A DNA stretch of 64,000 nt from Calothrix sp. PCC 7103. GTDB lineage: Bacteria; Cyanobacteriota; Cyanobacteriia; Cyanobacteriales; Nostocaceae. The position numbers were made by a program, and so were the translations under genes. Below are positions 1-7,900 of this stretch, one piece after another (position 1 is the stretch's first letter; every line of letters begins with the position of its first letter). Below the pieces are notes generated by a model. The model worked only from the letters and a program-made list of their open reading frames with translations, did no database searches and was not told the origin of the DNA. The stretch lies in NCBI RefSeq assembly GCF_000331305.1, contig NZ_KB217483.1, forward strand, positions 629,365-693,364. Reading direction: 5' to 3'.

Positions 1-459
1 GTGCGCCTAAGTATGCAATTAAATTTAAAGTACCCTCGTGGGTAATTCCATTTAAGCTAATACATGTTATCAATATTCCCCCTTAATGCCCACAAAAAAA
101 TTACCAAAATTTTTGCATTAACACTTGACACACTTAAAAACTTTGGTTAAAACTATTTATAGAGGCAAGCGGAAAGAGCTTATTTCTCAGGTCTTCTGAG
201 AACAGCTTCACAACGATAAAGAAAAATTTTTCTAAATCATCCGGAATGACTCGATTCAGCCCTGTATAACAAATTATTCCAAACGATAAAACAATTACAT
301 TGAACAAAGTAAGATTACTGAATTTCAATGATGTTAATTCTCTAAGGGATAAAGATTAACTGGAAACATTTAGGGCTTTTTGTCGTCTCAAACACTTAAG
401 TTTCTTGGTTAAAGATAATTGAGCTTACAGAACAACACACAACTAAGAGGTATATAAAA
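1..459. other. Upstream region of the secreted-repeat array
   Basis: No convincing gene is seen here. A 64-codon minus-strand frame (134-328) starts at TTG without a clear ribosome binding site and resembles no family I know. The last 40 bases before the first array gene contain AAGAGG about 10 bases upstream of its ATG, a usable ribosome binding site. The promoter of the array should lie in the AT-rich stretch 340-430, but I cannot point to -35/-10 boxes with confidence. Confidence 0.4.
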
Positions 460-807
460 ATGTTGAAGAAATCTTTGGTTTTAGGCGTACTCGCAGCTAT
501 GACATTGGCGCCAGCAGCTTTTGCAGGTCAAACACAAGGTAATAGCACCGTTACCACCATCGAAGCAGGTAGCGTGGGTAATGGTAACAGAACCAATATC
601 AATAACAGAACTAATGTGAATCAATCTCAAAGCAATTATGAGGCTCGTCGCGTTAAACGCCACGCTCGTAAGTGCGCTGCTGGAAGCCAAACTCAAGGTA
701 ATGTTACTGACACTGCAATTAATGCAGGAGTGGTTGGAAATCGCAATAATACCCGCATTAATAATGTAACCAACGTTAGACAAGCTCAATCTGCTGCTTG
801 TTACTAA
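460..807 (+). CDS. Small secreted two-repeat protein, array copy 1
   Basis: This 115-residue protein has a clear signal peptide (basic MLKK start, hydrophobic core, AFA cleavage motif at residues 20-22). The mature part holds two imperfect 35-residue repeats, about 24-58 and 77-111. Each begins QTQGN, continues with AG-VGN-N and an alternating N-x-T-x-I-N pattern, and ends TNV-Q-QS. A basic linker (61-76) with Cys72 separates them, and a second Cys is at 114, so one disulphide is possible. Alternating polar and aliphatic residues with regular Asn and Gln suggest stacked beta-strands, as in curli-type or beta-solenoid proteins, but I see no true curlin signature. AAGAGG precedes the ATG. It is the first of five near-identical genes spaced 459-461 bp apart. 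Function unknown; export by Sec is likely. Confidence 0.85.
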   Translation: MLKKSLVLGVLAAMTLAPAAFAGQTQGNSTVTTIEAGSVGNGNRTNINNRTNVNQSQSNYEARRVKRHARKCAAGSQTQGNVTDTAINAGVVGNRNNTRINNVTNVRQAQSAACY

Positions 808-819
808 ATTTAGAGAATT

Positions 820-863
820 GAGACGTGATTTATTCCTGAAGGGACACTCCGTGAACACGTCTC
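820..863. promoter_or_regulatory. Inverted repeat in the array spacer (first of four)
   Basis: The arms GAGACGTG and CACGTCTC are perfect complements separated by 28 bases. The same element recurs in the next three spacers at 1281-1324, 1740-1783 and 2199-2242. The loop carries GACACTCCGTGAA, a motif also found at about 19155 and 60968. There is no T-run after it, so it may be an mRNA-stabilising hairpin or an attenuator, not a classic terminator. Its conservation partly reflects recent duplication of the whole unit. Confidence 0.55.
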
Positions 864-920
864 TACGACAACATCAAACGTTAAAACAACACACACACAA
901 CTAACTTAAGGTATATAACA

Positions 921-1268
921 ATGTTGAAGAAATCTTTGGTTTTAGGCGTACTCGCAGCTATGACATTGGCGCCAGCAGCTTTTGCAGGTCAAACACAAGG
1001 TAATAGCACCGTTACCACCATCGAAGCAGGTAGCGTAGGTAATGGTAACAGAACCAATATCAATAACAGAACTAATGTGAATCAATCTCAAAGCAATTAT
1101 GAGGCTCGTCGCGTTAAACGCCACACTCGTAAGTGCGCTGCTGGAAGCCAAACTCAAGGTAATGTTACTGACACTGCAATTAATACGGGAGCGGTTGGAA
1201 ATCGCAATAATACCCGCATTAATAATGTAACCAACGTTAGACAAGCTCAATCTGCTGTTTGTTACTAA
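921..1268 (+). CDS. Small secreted two-repeat protein, array copy 2
   Basis: This copy is almost identical to copy 1, with the same signal peptide, two QTQGN repeats, basic linker and paired Cys. It differs in the linker (Ala69 to Thr) and in the second repeat (NAGVVG becomes NTGAVG), and the C-terminus is VCY where copies 1 and 3 have ACY. Its leader, with TTAAGG about 10 bases before the ATG, is shared with copies 3-5 and differs slightly from that of copy 1. The roughly 112-bp spacer before it was duplicated with the gene, so the repeating unit is gene plus spacer. Function unknown. Confidence 0.85.
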   Translation: MLKKSLVLGVLAAMTLAPAAFAGQTQGNSTVTTIEAGSVGNGNRTNINNRTNVNQSQSNYEARRVKRHTRKCAAGSQTQGNVTDTAINTGAVGNRNNTRINNVTNVRQAQSAVCY

Positions 1269-1379
1269 ATTTAGAGAATTGAGACGTGATTTATTTCTGA
1301 AGGGACACTCCGTGAACACGTCTCTACGACAACATCAAACGTTAAAACAACACACACAACTAACTTAAGGTACATAACA

Positions 1380-1727
1380 ATGTTGAAGAAATCTTTGGTT
1401 TTAGGCGTACTCGCAGCTATGACATTGGCGCCAGCAGCTTTTGCAGGTCAAACACAAGGTAATAGCACCGTTACCACCATCGAAGCAGGTAGCGTGGGTA
1501 ATGGTAACAGAACCAATATCAATAACAGAACTAATGTGAACCAATCTCAAAGCAATTATGAGGCTCGTCGCGTTAAACGCCACACTCGTAAGTGCGCTGC
1601 TGGAAGCCAAACTCAAGGTAATGTTACTGACACTGCAATTAATACGGGAGTGGTTGGAAATCGCAATAATACCCGCATTAATAATGTAACCAACGTTAGA
1701 CAAGCTCAATCTGCTGCTTGTTACTAA
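1380..1727 (+). CDS. Small secreted two-repeat protein, array copy 3
   Basis: The protein is 115 residues, identical to copy 2 apart from Val at position 91 and Ala at 113. Signal peptide, two Asn/Gln-rich repeats and both Cys are intact. The near-identity of these copies means either very recent duplication or continuing gene conversion. I see no sign that any of copies 1-3 is non-functional: starts, ribosome binding sites and stops are all kept. Confidence 0.85.
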   Translation: MLKKSLVLGVLAAMTLAPAAFAGQTQGNSTVTTIEAGSVGNGNRTNINNRTNVNQSQSNYEARRVKRHTRKCAAGSQTQGNVTDTAINTGVVGNRNNTRINNVTNVRQAQSAACY

Positions 1728-1838
1728 ATTTAGAGAATTGAGACGTGATTTATTCCTGAAGGGACACTTTGTGAACACGTCTCTACGACAACATCAAACG
1801 TTAAAACAACACACACAACTAACTTAAGGTATATAACA

Positions 1839-2186
1839 ATGTTGAAGAGATCTTTGGTTTTAGGCGTACTCGCAGCTATGACATTGGCGCCAGCAGCTTT
1901 TGCAGGTCAAACACAAGGTAATAGCACCGTTACCACCATCGAAGCAGGTAGCGTAGGTAATGGTAACAGAACCAATATCAATTACAGAACTAATGTGAAT
2001 CAATCTCATAGCAATTATGAGGCTAGTCGCGTTATACTCCACACTCGTATGTGCGCTGCTGGAAGCCAAACTCAAGGTAATGTTACTGACACTGCAATTA
2101 ATACGGGAGTGGTTGGAAATCGCAATAATACCCGCATTAATAATGTAACCAACGTTAGACAAGCTCAATCTGCTGCTTGTTACTAA
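1839..2186 (+). CDS. Small secreted two-repeat protein, array copy 4 (diverging)
   Basis: The reading frame is complete at 115 residues, but this copy carries seven amino-acid replacements relative to copy 3: K4R, N49Y, Q57H, R63S, K66I, R67L and K71M. There are only about two silent differences. Four of the seven remove basic residues from the linker that precedes Cys72, so the strongly positive linker of copies 1-3 becomes mostly neutral. Cys72 and Cys114 stay. This may be relaxed constraint on a redundant copy or the start of specialisation; the sequence alone cannot decide. Confidence 0.8.
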   Translation: MLKRSLVLGVLAAMTLAPAAFAGQTQGNSTVTTIEAGSVGNGNRTNINYRTNVNQSHSNYEASRVILHTRMCAAGSQTQGNVTDTAINTGVVGNRNNTRINNVTNVRQAQSAACY

Positions 2187-2299
2187 ATTTAGAGAATTGA
2201 GACGTGATTTATTCCTAAAGGGACACTTTGTGAACACGTCTCTACGACAACATCAAACGTTAAAACGACACACACACAACTAACTTAAGGTACATAACA

Positions 2300-2650
2300 A
2301 TGTTGAAGAAATCTTTGGTTTTAGGCGTACTCGCAGCTATGACATTGGCGCCAGCAGCTTTTGCGGGTGATCAAGTACAAGGTAACAGCACCGTTACCAC
2401 CATCGAAGCAGGTAGCGTAGGTAATGGTAACAGCACTTATGTTGATAACACAACTAATGTTGGTCAATACCAAGATAAGTATGAATCTCGTCGTGGCAGA
2501 CATCACAGAAATAAGTGTTCTGGTGGAAGCCAAACTCAAGGTAATGTTACTGATACAGCAATTAATGCAGGAGTTGTTGGAAATTACAATCGCACCCGTG
2601 TGTCGAATCAAACCAACGTTAACCAAGGTCAATCTGCTGCTTGCTACTAA
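2300..2650 (+). CDS. Small secreted two-repeat protein, array copy 5 (variant)
   Basis: This 116-residue member keeps the first 23 residues of the other copies exactly but differs through the first repeat and linker (DQVQGN start, STYVDNTTNVGQYQ, linker rich in Arg and His). The second repeat is again close to the others, with NYNRTRVSNQTNVNQGQ. One Cys lies in the linker and one near the C-terminus, as in copies 1-4. It is intermediate between the near-identical copies upstream and the divergent relative just downstream, which supports an array growing by duplication and ageing toward its 3-prime side. Confidence 0.85.
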   Translation: MLKKSLVLGVLAAMTLAPAAFAGDQVQGNSTVTTIEAGSVGNGNSTYVDNTTNVGQYQDKYESRRGRHHRNKCSGGSQTQGNVTDTAINAGVVGNYNRTRVSNQTNVNQGQSAACY

Positions 2651-2685
2651 ATTTATCAATATATATAGGAATAGTTAAAGCAGTG

Positions 2686-3024
2686 ATGTTTAAAAAGTCT
2701 TTAATTCTTGGTATACTTGCAGCTTTTGCAATGGCGCCTGTCGCATTTGCGGGTGAACAAGTCCAGGGTGATACCGGAAACACAAATATTAATGCTAGTA
2801 ACGTTGGTAAAAACAACAGAATCCGTATTATCAACAGAACCTACGTTATTAGGTCACAAAGAAGAGCTAAAAAGCTTTTGTGTCAAACTCCTACCAATCA
2901 AACTCAAGGAGGCGCCAATGACACAAACATCTCAGCAGCAAACAACGGAAATCGTAATCGTATCAAAATTACTAATACTAACGTTGTTCAAGGTCAACAA
3001 TCTGCTGGCTGTTCTAATAGCTAG
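2686..3024 (+). CDS. Divergent secreted two-repeat protein (array relative 6)
   Basis: I start this gene at the ATG giving MFKKSLILGI, because the signal peptide then matches the upstream copies (MLKKSLVLGV); the frame is open further upstream to a TTG at 2641 inside the end of copy 5. The mature protein of about 90 residues again has two repeats: VQGDTGNTNINASNVGKNNR with RTYVIRSQ, and TQGGANDTNISAANNGNRNR with TNVVQGQQ. A basic linker containing Cys lies between them and a Cys lies near the end. The gene begins 36 bp after copy 5, so co-transcription is likely. Function unknown. Confidence 0.8.
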   Translation: MFKKSLILGILAAFAMAPVAFAGEQVQGDTGNTNINASNVGKNNRIRIINRTYVIRSQRRAKKLLCQTPTNQTQGGANDTNISAANNGNRNRIKITNTNVVQGQQSAGCSNS

Positions 3025-3057
3025 TATACAAAAATACAACTAATTAGGTATACAAAA

Positions 3058-3384
3058 ATGAAAAATTCTATCTACGCTCTTGGTTTATTAGCTGCTGTAC
3101 TTATGATTCCTAATGCTGCATTCGCTGGTTCCAAGCAAGACGCAAATCAAGAACTGAATCAATCTGTATATGTTAATGGTTCTGGCAACTCAGCCAATGT
3201 TAACGGTACCCAAATTACCACTCAAAACCAACGTAAAAGAGGATACTGTAGCCATCGCTCTGGTTCTCAACGTCAATATTCCGACCAACTTATGAATCAG
3301 AATGTTGGACTTGTAGGGCGCCGTAACACAGTTAACGTTAACGGAACGCAGAAAACAACCCAACAACAAGCTAGAGGTTGCTAA
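3058..3384 (+). CDS. Divergent secreted two-repeat protein (array relative 7)
   Basis: The 108-residue protein has a signal peptide ending AFA at residues 21-23. Two repeats follow, each closing with VNVNGTQ or ANVNGTQ and a Thr/Gln-rich tail. A basic linker with Cys64 separates them and the protein ends in Cys108. Architecture and Cys placement match copies 1-6 although sequence identity is low, so I regard it as the same family. It starts 33 bp after the previous gene, with TTAGG upstream of the ATG. A perfect 13-bp inverted repeat follows its stop and may end the transcript. Confidence 0.75.
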   Translation: MKNSIYALGLLAAVLMIPNAAFAGSKQDANQELNQSVYVNGSGNSANVNGTQITTQNQRKRGYCSHRSGSQRQYSDQLMNQNVGLVGRRNTVNVNGTQKTTQQQARGC

Positions 3385-3394
3385 TAGAAACCAG

Positions 3395-3429
3395 AAACCG
3401 GGTTTCTATATCGACAAGAAACCCGGTTT
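3395..3429. terminator. AAACCGGGTTTCT hairpin after the array genes
   Basis: Perfect 13-bp arms (AAACCGGGTTTCT and its complement) are separated by 9 bases, immediately after the gene ending at 3384. This is one member of a dispersed repeat seen again at 3825-3890, 19011-19071 and 20404-20488. In this position it could act as a terminator or a processing hairpin, although no long T-run follows. Confidence 0.5.
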
Positions 3430-3462
3430 ATTTAATTTATCATCACATATACGGAGAAAATC

Positions 3463-3819
3463 ATGAAACTAAAATTAATTGCTCTTGCTGCTGCAATGAG
3501 CGCACTGCCAACACTGGTTCCTACACTTACACCAAAAGCTAGCGCTACCTGTATTAACGTTGCTGTTGATAACCAAATCGCAGTTGGCGCCAAACGAGCA
3601 AACCAAACAAGAAACACCAGTCAAAGCATCAGCAAAGATTGTTTCGGTAATACCTCTACTGCAACCGGAACTCAAGTTTACACAGGAGGAGGTAAAGTCA
3701 ATCAAACCATCAATAGAACCCAACATCTATCTGGTGGTAAAAACCCAACAGGTGTAAGAATGCCACATATCAACATTAATGTTGGCACTAAAGTAAACGT
3801 ACCTCTTCGCAAGCGCTAA
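3463..3819 (+). CDS. Secreted Asn/Thr-rich small protein (array relative 8)
   Basis: The 118-residue product has a signal peptide with an ASA cleavage motif at residues 26-28. The mature part is rich in Asn, Thr, Gln and Val (DNQIAVGAKRANQTRNTSQS, then TQVYTGGGKVNQTINRTQ), with Cys30 and Cys60. The two-repeat layout is less obvious than in the upstream genes, but size, secretion signal, composition and Cys count agree, so it is probably a distant member. GGAG lies 6 bases before the ATG. Hairpins on both sides isolate it from the genes before and after it. Confidence 0.7.
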   Translation: MKLKLIALAAAMSALPTLVPTLTPKASATCINVAVDNQIAVGAKRANQTRNTSQSISKDCFGNTSTATGTQVYTGGGKVNQTINRTQHLSGGKNPTGVRMPHININVGTKVNVPLRKR

Positions 3820-3824
3820 TTTAC

Positions 3825-3890
3825 AGAAACCGGGTTTCTTGTTTATATCTTGTAATAAAAACAACAATTTTGCTTAGAAACCCGGTTTCT
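3825..3890. repeat. AGAAACCGGGTTTCT inverted repeat
   Basis: Perfect 15-base arms (AGAAACCGGGTTTCT and AGAAACCCGGTTTCT) are separated by 36 bases, just after the stop of the gene ending at 3819. It is a second copy of the element at 3395-3429 and probably folds as a hairpin in the transcript. Confidence 0.6.
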
Positions 3891-4033
3891 TTAATTTGAG
3901 TAATTGTAACAAATTGTTGCCCCCTCCTGGGGGCTTTCGGCATTGTTGGATAAATTAGTGGTAGAGACCAAATATATTCAGTCTCTACATCTAGATTTAG
4001 ACATTTTTAGACTTTTATCTTTAATTAAAACTT

Positions 4034-4606
4034 ATGCGAAAATTACTTCTTTACGGTCTTCCCCTTGGCTTAATTATCAGCCTATTCACCTTGTTCAGTA
4101 ATAATTCTTATAGCCAACAAACCTCAACGGTAAAAACTAGTATTAGCTCAAAACAAACTTCGTTTCCTAAGCTACTAAAAAGCTCCGCGCAAGAAATAGA
4201 CGACGACTCGTATGAAGACACAGAAGATGTTGATGATGATAACGTCAACTTTACATCTTCCAGTACTCAAATATCAGATAACACAAACATTCAAAGTGAT
4301 AGCATAAATATAAGTGCAGCGAATCGTAGACAACCTCATATACTAAAAATCAACTCTGGTGGCGCCAAAATACGAGGAGTAATCAAAGTTAACGGGAAAA
4401 TAGTCAGGCACCTAAATGGTAAACAATCTGAGATTAATTTATCACCCTATTTAACAAGAGGACAGAAAAAAGTAGAAATTTCAGGTCGTTACATACCAGC
4501 GACAGCATCCGTAAATGTAGAAATGAAGAGTACTTACAACAATATCACCCAGCAAACAAGTGGAGATGGAATCATAAATTACACCTTAAATTTAAACGTA
4601 GAGTAG
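4034..4606 (+). CDS. Secreted protein with acidic segment and C-terminal beta domain
   Basis: The protein has 190 residues and an N-terminal signal peptide (1-27, cleavage after SYS). A Ser/Thr-rich stretch follows, then a strongly acidic segment at 54-70 (EIDDDSYEDTEDVDDDN) that could bind cations or basic partners. The C-terminal 90 residues look like one beta-sandwich, with VNGKIVRHLNG, INLSPYLTRGQKKVEISGRY and ASVNVEM. I recall similar NLSPYL-RG-VEISG segments in uncharacterised cyanobacterial exported proteins but cannot name a family. It follows the small secreted genes on the same strand about 215 bp later. The acidic segment next to a set of basic-linker proteins is suggestive only. 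Confidence 0.75.
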   Translation: MRKLLLYGLPLGLIISLFTLFSNNSYSQQTSTVKTSISSKQTSFPKLLKSSAQEIDDDSYEDTEDVDDDNVNFTSSSTQISDNTNIQSDSINISAANRRQPHILKINSGGAKIRGVIKVNGKIVRHLNGKQSEINLSPYLTRGQKKVEISGRYIPATASVNVEMKSTYNNITQQTSGDGIINYTLNLNVE

Positions 4607-4667
4607 GGTGCGTGAAAGCTATTACTAACCACAAATAAAACGCAAAATCAAACAGCTTTCACGCACC
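4607..4667. terminator. GGTGCGTGAAAGCT hairpin
   Basis: Perfect 14-bp arms (GGTGCGTGAAAGCT and its complement) begin right after the stop of the gene ending at 4606. The core belongs to a dispersed hairpin family with copies at 22661-22718, 58718-58776 and 63747-63815. Here it is placed as a terminator. Confidence 0.55.
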
Positions 4668-4867
4668 AGTGTATAATTTTACACGATGATATTTCCGGGA
4701 ATCATTATAAACATTTGTATCATACTTGCGGCTATGATAACAATAGTGTGTCTTTTGCGACATATACTCTATAATTATGCTTAAAAGCTCTACAACGCAA
4801 ATCTGATATTTTTACTTACATTGCCTAGGAGTATATAATAATACAAAGCTTGTTCTTTTGTACATAG

Positions 4868-4893
4868 AAAATGTGAACCACGGTTCACATTTT
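4868..4893. repeat. Dispersed palindrome ATGTGAACC..GGTTCACAT, copy A
   Basis: Arms of 12 bases (AAAATGTGAACC and its complement) flank a 2-base centre. The same palindrome is found at 28847-28866, 37604-37626 and 50341-50362, always outside well-supported genes. This copy lies downstream of two convergent genes, 65 bp from the end of the TamB-family gene. Confidence 0.7.
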
Positions 4894-4957
4894 GGTTCCA
4901 AGATGCATTATCCGAGTCGCACCTTGCCCCGATGCGCTTCCATAGTGCCATTTACTC

Positions 4958-7900
4958 CTACAGTCTGGTTTCATATTCGATTAATGCTCTACTGTCTTCT
5001 GATAAATCTGTTGAACCTCTTAATAATATTTCTTCGTTGATTCGATATATTAAATTGTATCTGAATGGTTCATCGACGATAAAGACTCGTGATACTGATA
5101 ATGAGAAGTTCCTATTTACGTTAAATCCTGCTTCTGCTGCTAATCCTAATACTGATGAACTTCTATTTGTGCTGCGGTTGTTGATGACTGTGGGATATAA
5201 GCGTAGTTCACTTAAACCTATTGTTTGACCGAGTGAACTGATTATTCCTTGTAGGGGTGTTAATATTCTATTTCCTGCTGCGGATATTATTCCTAGTCCT
5301 CCGTCTTGTTGGTTGAATGCATTAATAATAGTCCCTCCTATTAAAGATACTATTTCGGCTCTATTGCGTCTTGGGTCACTTGTTAATTCTAAGTTGTCAT
5401 TTATATTACTTGCTTGACCGTTGACACGTGCGAATACACGCACACTGCGTAATGTACCTAAGCTTGTTACTGGAACTTCATTTATTTCTCCCGATATTGA
5501 TGATGTGGGTAGTCGAGTTGCATTTGATTCTGGTACTATTGCTAACAATCTTACGTCCAGTATTGGGTCTAAACCTAGACTTGGTGTAAACGTTGCTGTT
5601 TGTTCGTATCCTCTTTCTAATACAAATTGTGTGGCAAATAAGTTTATTTGTCCCCCTGTTAAGTTGATTACTCCTTCGGGAAGTGGTTTTTCTAATGTAC
5701 CATTTATCGTTAAGGCGCCTTTTGCATCGAAACTCAAAAAGTCTTGATTTGTTATACTCGATAAAAGTGGATTAGTTAAATTTGTTGGCAATAGGTCACT
5801 TGTAACCCGCACGTTATCCTCTAATATTAATCTTAGTCCCGAAAACTCAATGGAAGGACGTTCTGTTGTAATATTTTGGTTAGTTGCTGTTTCTTGTTGT
5901 GGTTGCTGTCGTTGTTGTCCTGACCGTTGAGTTATTGATACTTCTCCTGAAGCTAGTCTTATTGTTCCACCCAATACTGGTTGGACTGCACTACCTGTAA
6001 TTACCGCATCTCCACTAACTCCCCCTTCATACAGTCCTTGTAATCTCACATTCAAGTCATTTAATGATACTGTCAAAGGATTATTTACTGTTTGCTGCTC
6101 AAATATTGGTAAACTTCCTGCTGCTGTTACTCGTTCTCTATTATATAAAGCTTCTAAATTCTGCACATTTATTACATCACGGTCAAATTGCACGGCGCCT
6201 GTTACATTAGTTAAAGGCTCTGTTAATGCTACCGTTGTTAAAGTCGCATTATTCACGTTTGCTGTTCCGGTTATCGTTGGTTGACTTAATGTTCCCCCTA
6301 TCGCTACATTTACCTCTCCTGTACCATCAACCCAGTTAACTTGGTCGGTAAGCACATTCAACAACGATAAACCATCATTTTTTACATTCGCTGTTATATT
6401 TATTTGGTTACTATCTGGTTTGGCGCCGAATGGTAATGCAGCAGGTATATTACCTATAATATTAAGTGGTTGTGCATCTGTTGCTGCTACTGTACTACCA
6501 AAATTTAAACGTGCATTATTTAAATTAAAACTCAACTGTGCGCTTTTTATCGGTTTAGAGTTCAACGTCGCATTTGCTAAAGACACATCCCCTTTTACAC
6601 TCGGATTTGCTAAACTACCACTTAGCGATGTTAAAGCATTAATTTCACCCGTCGCATTTACTGGTAAATTACCAAATCGTTGTAATGCTGAAATTGGTAA
6701 GCTTGATACTCGGAATTGTCCTGATAAGTCTTTTTGTCCCAACTGTCCTGTAAATGCTAAAAGTCCACCTTCAAAACCTACCTGTAAAGGTTGTAACGTT
6801 AATGTTCCATTCGTAAAATCACCATTTGCCGTTACTTCCCCAATATTGTAACTCCCCCATTCCACATTTGAACCATTTACATTAAAGTTCGTATTTAACC
6901 CCGACTGTAACGAACCTGTTACATCAAGTTTCGCACTGATTAAACCTTGTAATTCTGAAAGTGCTGGTATACCCGTTGCTTCTTGTTGCTGCTGAACTTT
7001 TTCCTGTTTAGCTATAACATCTGTAATCTTCTGAAATATATCCAACTGCGTTAATAAACTCACATCCTGCGGTATAAATAACTCAGTTGTTGGTCTTAAT
7101 ACCGAAGCTCCTGCTAATTGTGGAGACTCTACACCCGTTAATAAATCTTCAAAGTTATAAATACTCAATGCTTGTAAAAGGTTTTCGATTCTGACTTGAT
7201 TTACCGAAGCTTGAACTTGAACTTGACGATTTCCTTGTGTCTCTACGTTACCATTCAACGATATTAAACTATCACCGACTTGAAATTGTCCATTTTTTAA
7301 ACTTGCGGTTCCATTCGTAAAGTCAAAGTCTCCTGTAAATGCTTCTCCTGCTATTCTACCAATTCTAGGTTGAACCACTGCAACGGCGCCACTTGCATTT
7401 CTCGTTCTAATATTCGCAACTATATTCCCAGAGATATTCCCTGCTAACGGTTGGATATTAGGGATATTCGCAGGAACAAGACTTCCTAAAACAGTTACAG
7501 GAAAGTTTTCTGCACTAGCAATTAAATTATCTCCCTCTGTCCTACCCTTTGCGACACTCTCTCCACGTTGAATTATAAAGTCTGTAGCTAGATTATCGGC
7601 GCCTAGATTCACTGCTATTCTATCTTGTCTGTTGCCCACTAAGTTCAAAGCGGCACCCGTCCCACCAGCATAACTTACACTTCCTGTCAAAACTGGGTCG
7701 AACGCTAAGTTATTTACAGCAAAGTTGCGTAACTCTAAATTTCCATTGGCAACAGGTGTGTTTAAATTACCCGTGACATTTCCCGTAAAATCTACTCTAC
7801 CAGCCAAAGCTAAATTTGGTATTGTTACTGGCGCCTGTTGTAAGTTAAAGTTACGTGCAGCAACATTCAAATTCAAATCTGTAATTTGTGGTGTTTGACT

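Noticed and set aside
134-328. 64-codon minus-strand gene
   Set aside because: TTG start, weak ribosome binding site, no recognisable family.
460-2650. Integron-like gene cassette array
   Set aside because: The units are copies of one gene, and the spacer inverted repeats lack attC features; no integrase gene is present.
481-2659. Antisense 112-125-codon frames opposite each array gene
   Set aside because: They mirror the repeated plus-strand genes exactly and have no ribosome binding sites; their conservation is explained by the duplication of the plus-strand genes.
460-3024. True curli (CsgA/CsgB) homologues
   Set aside because: The repeats lack the S-x5-Q-x-G-x-G-N-x-A-x3-Q curlin signature, and no csgG/csgE/csgF-like gene is present. 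Only a general beta-stack similarity remains.
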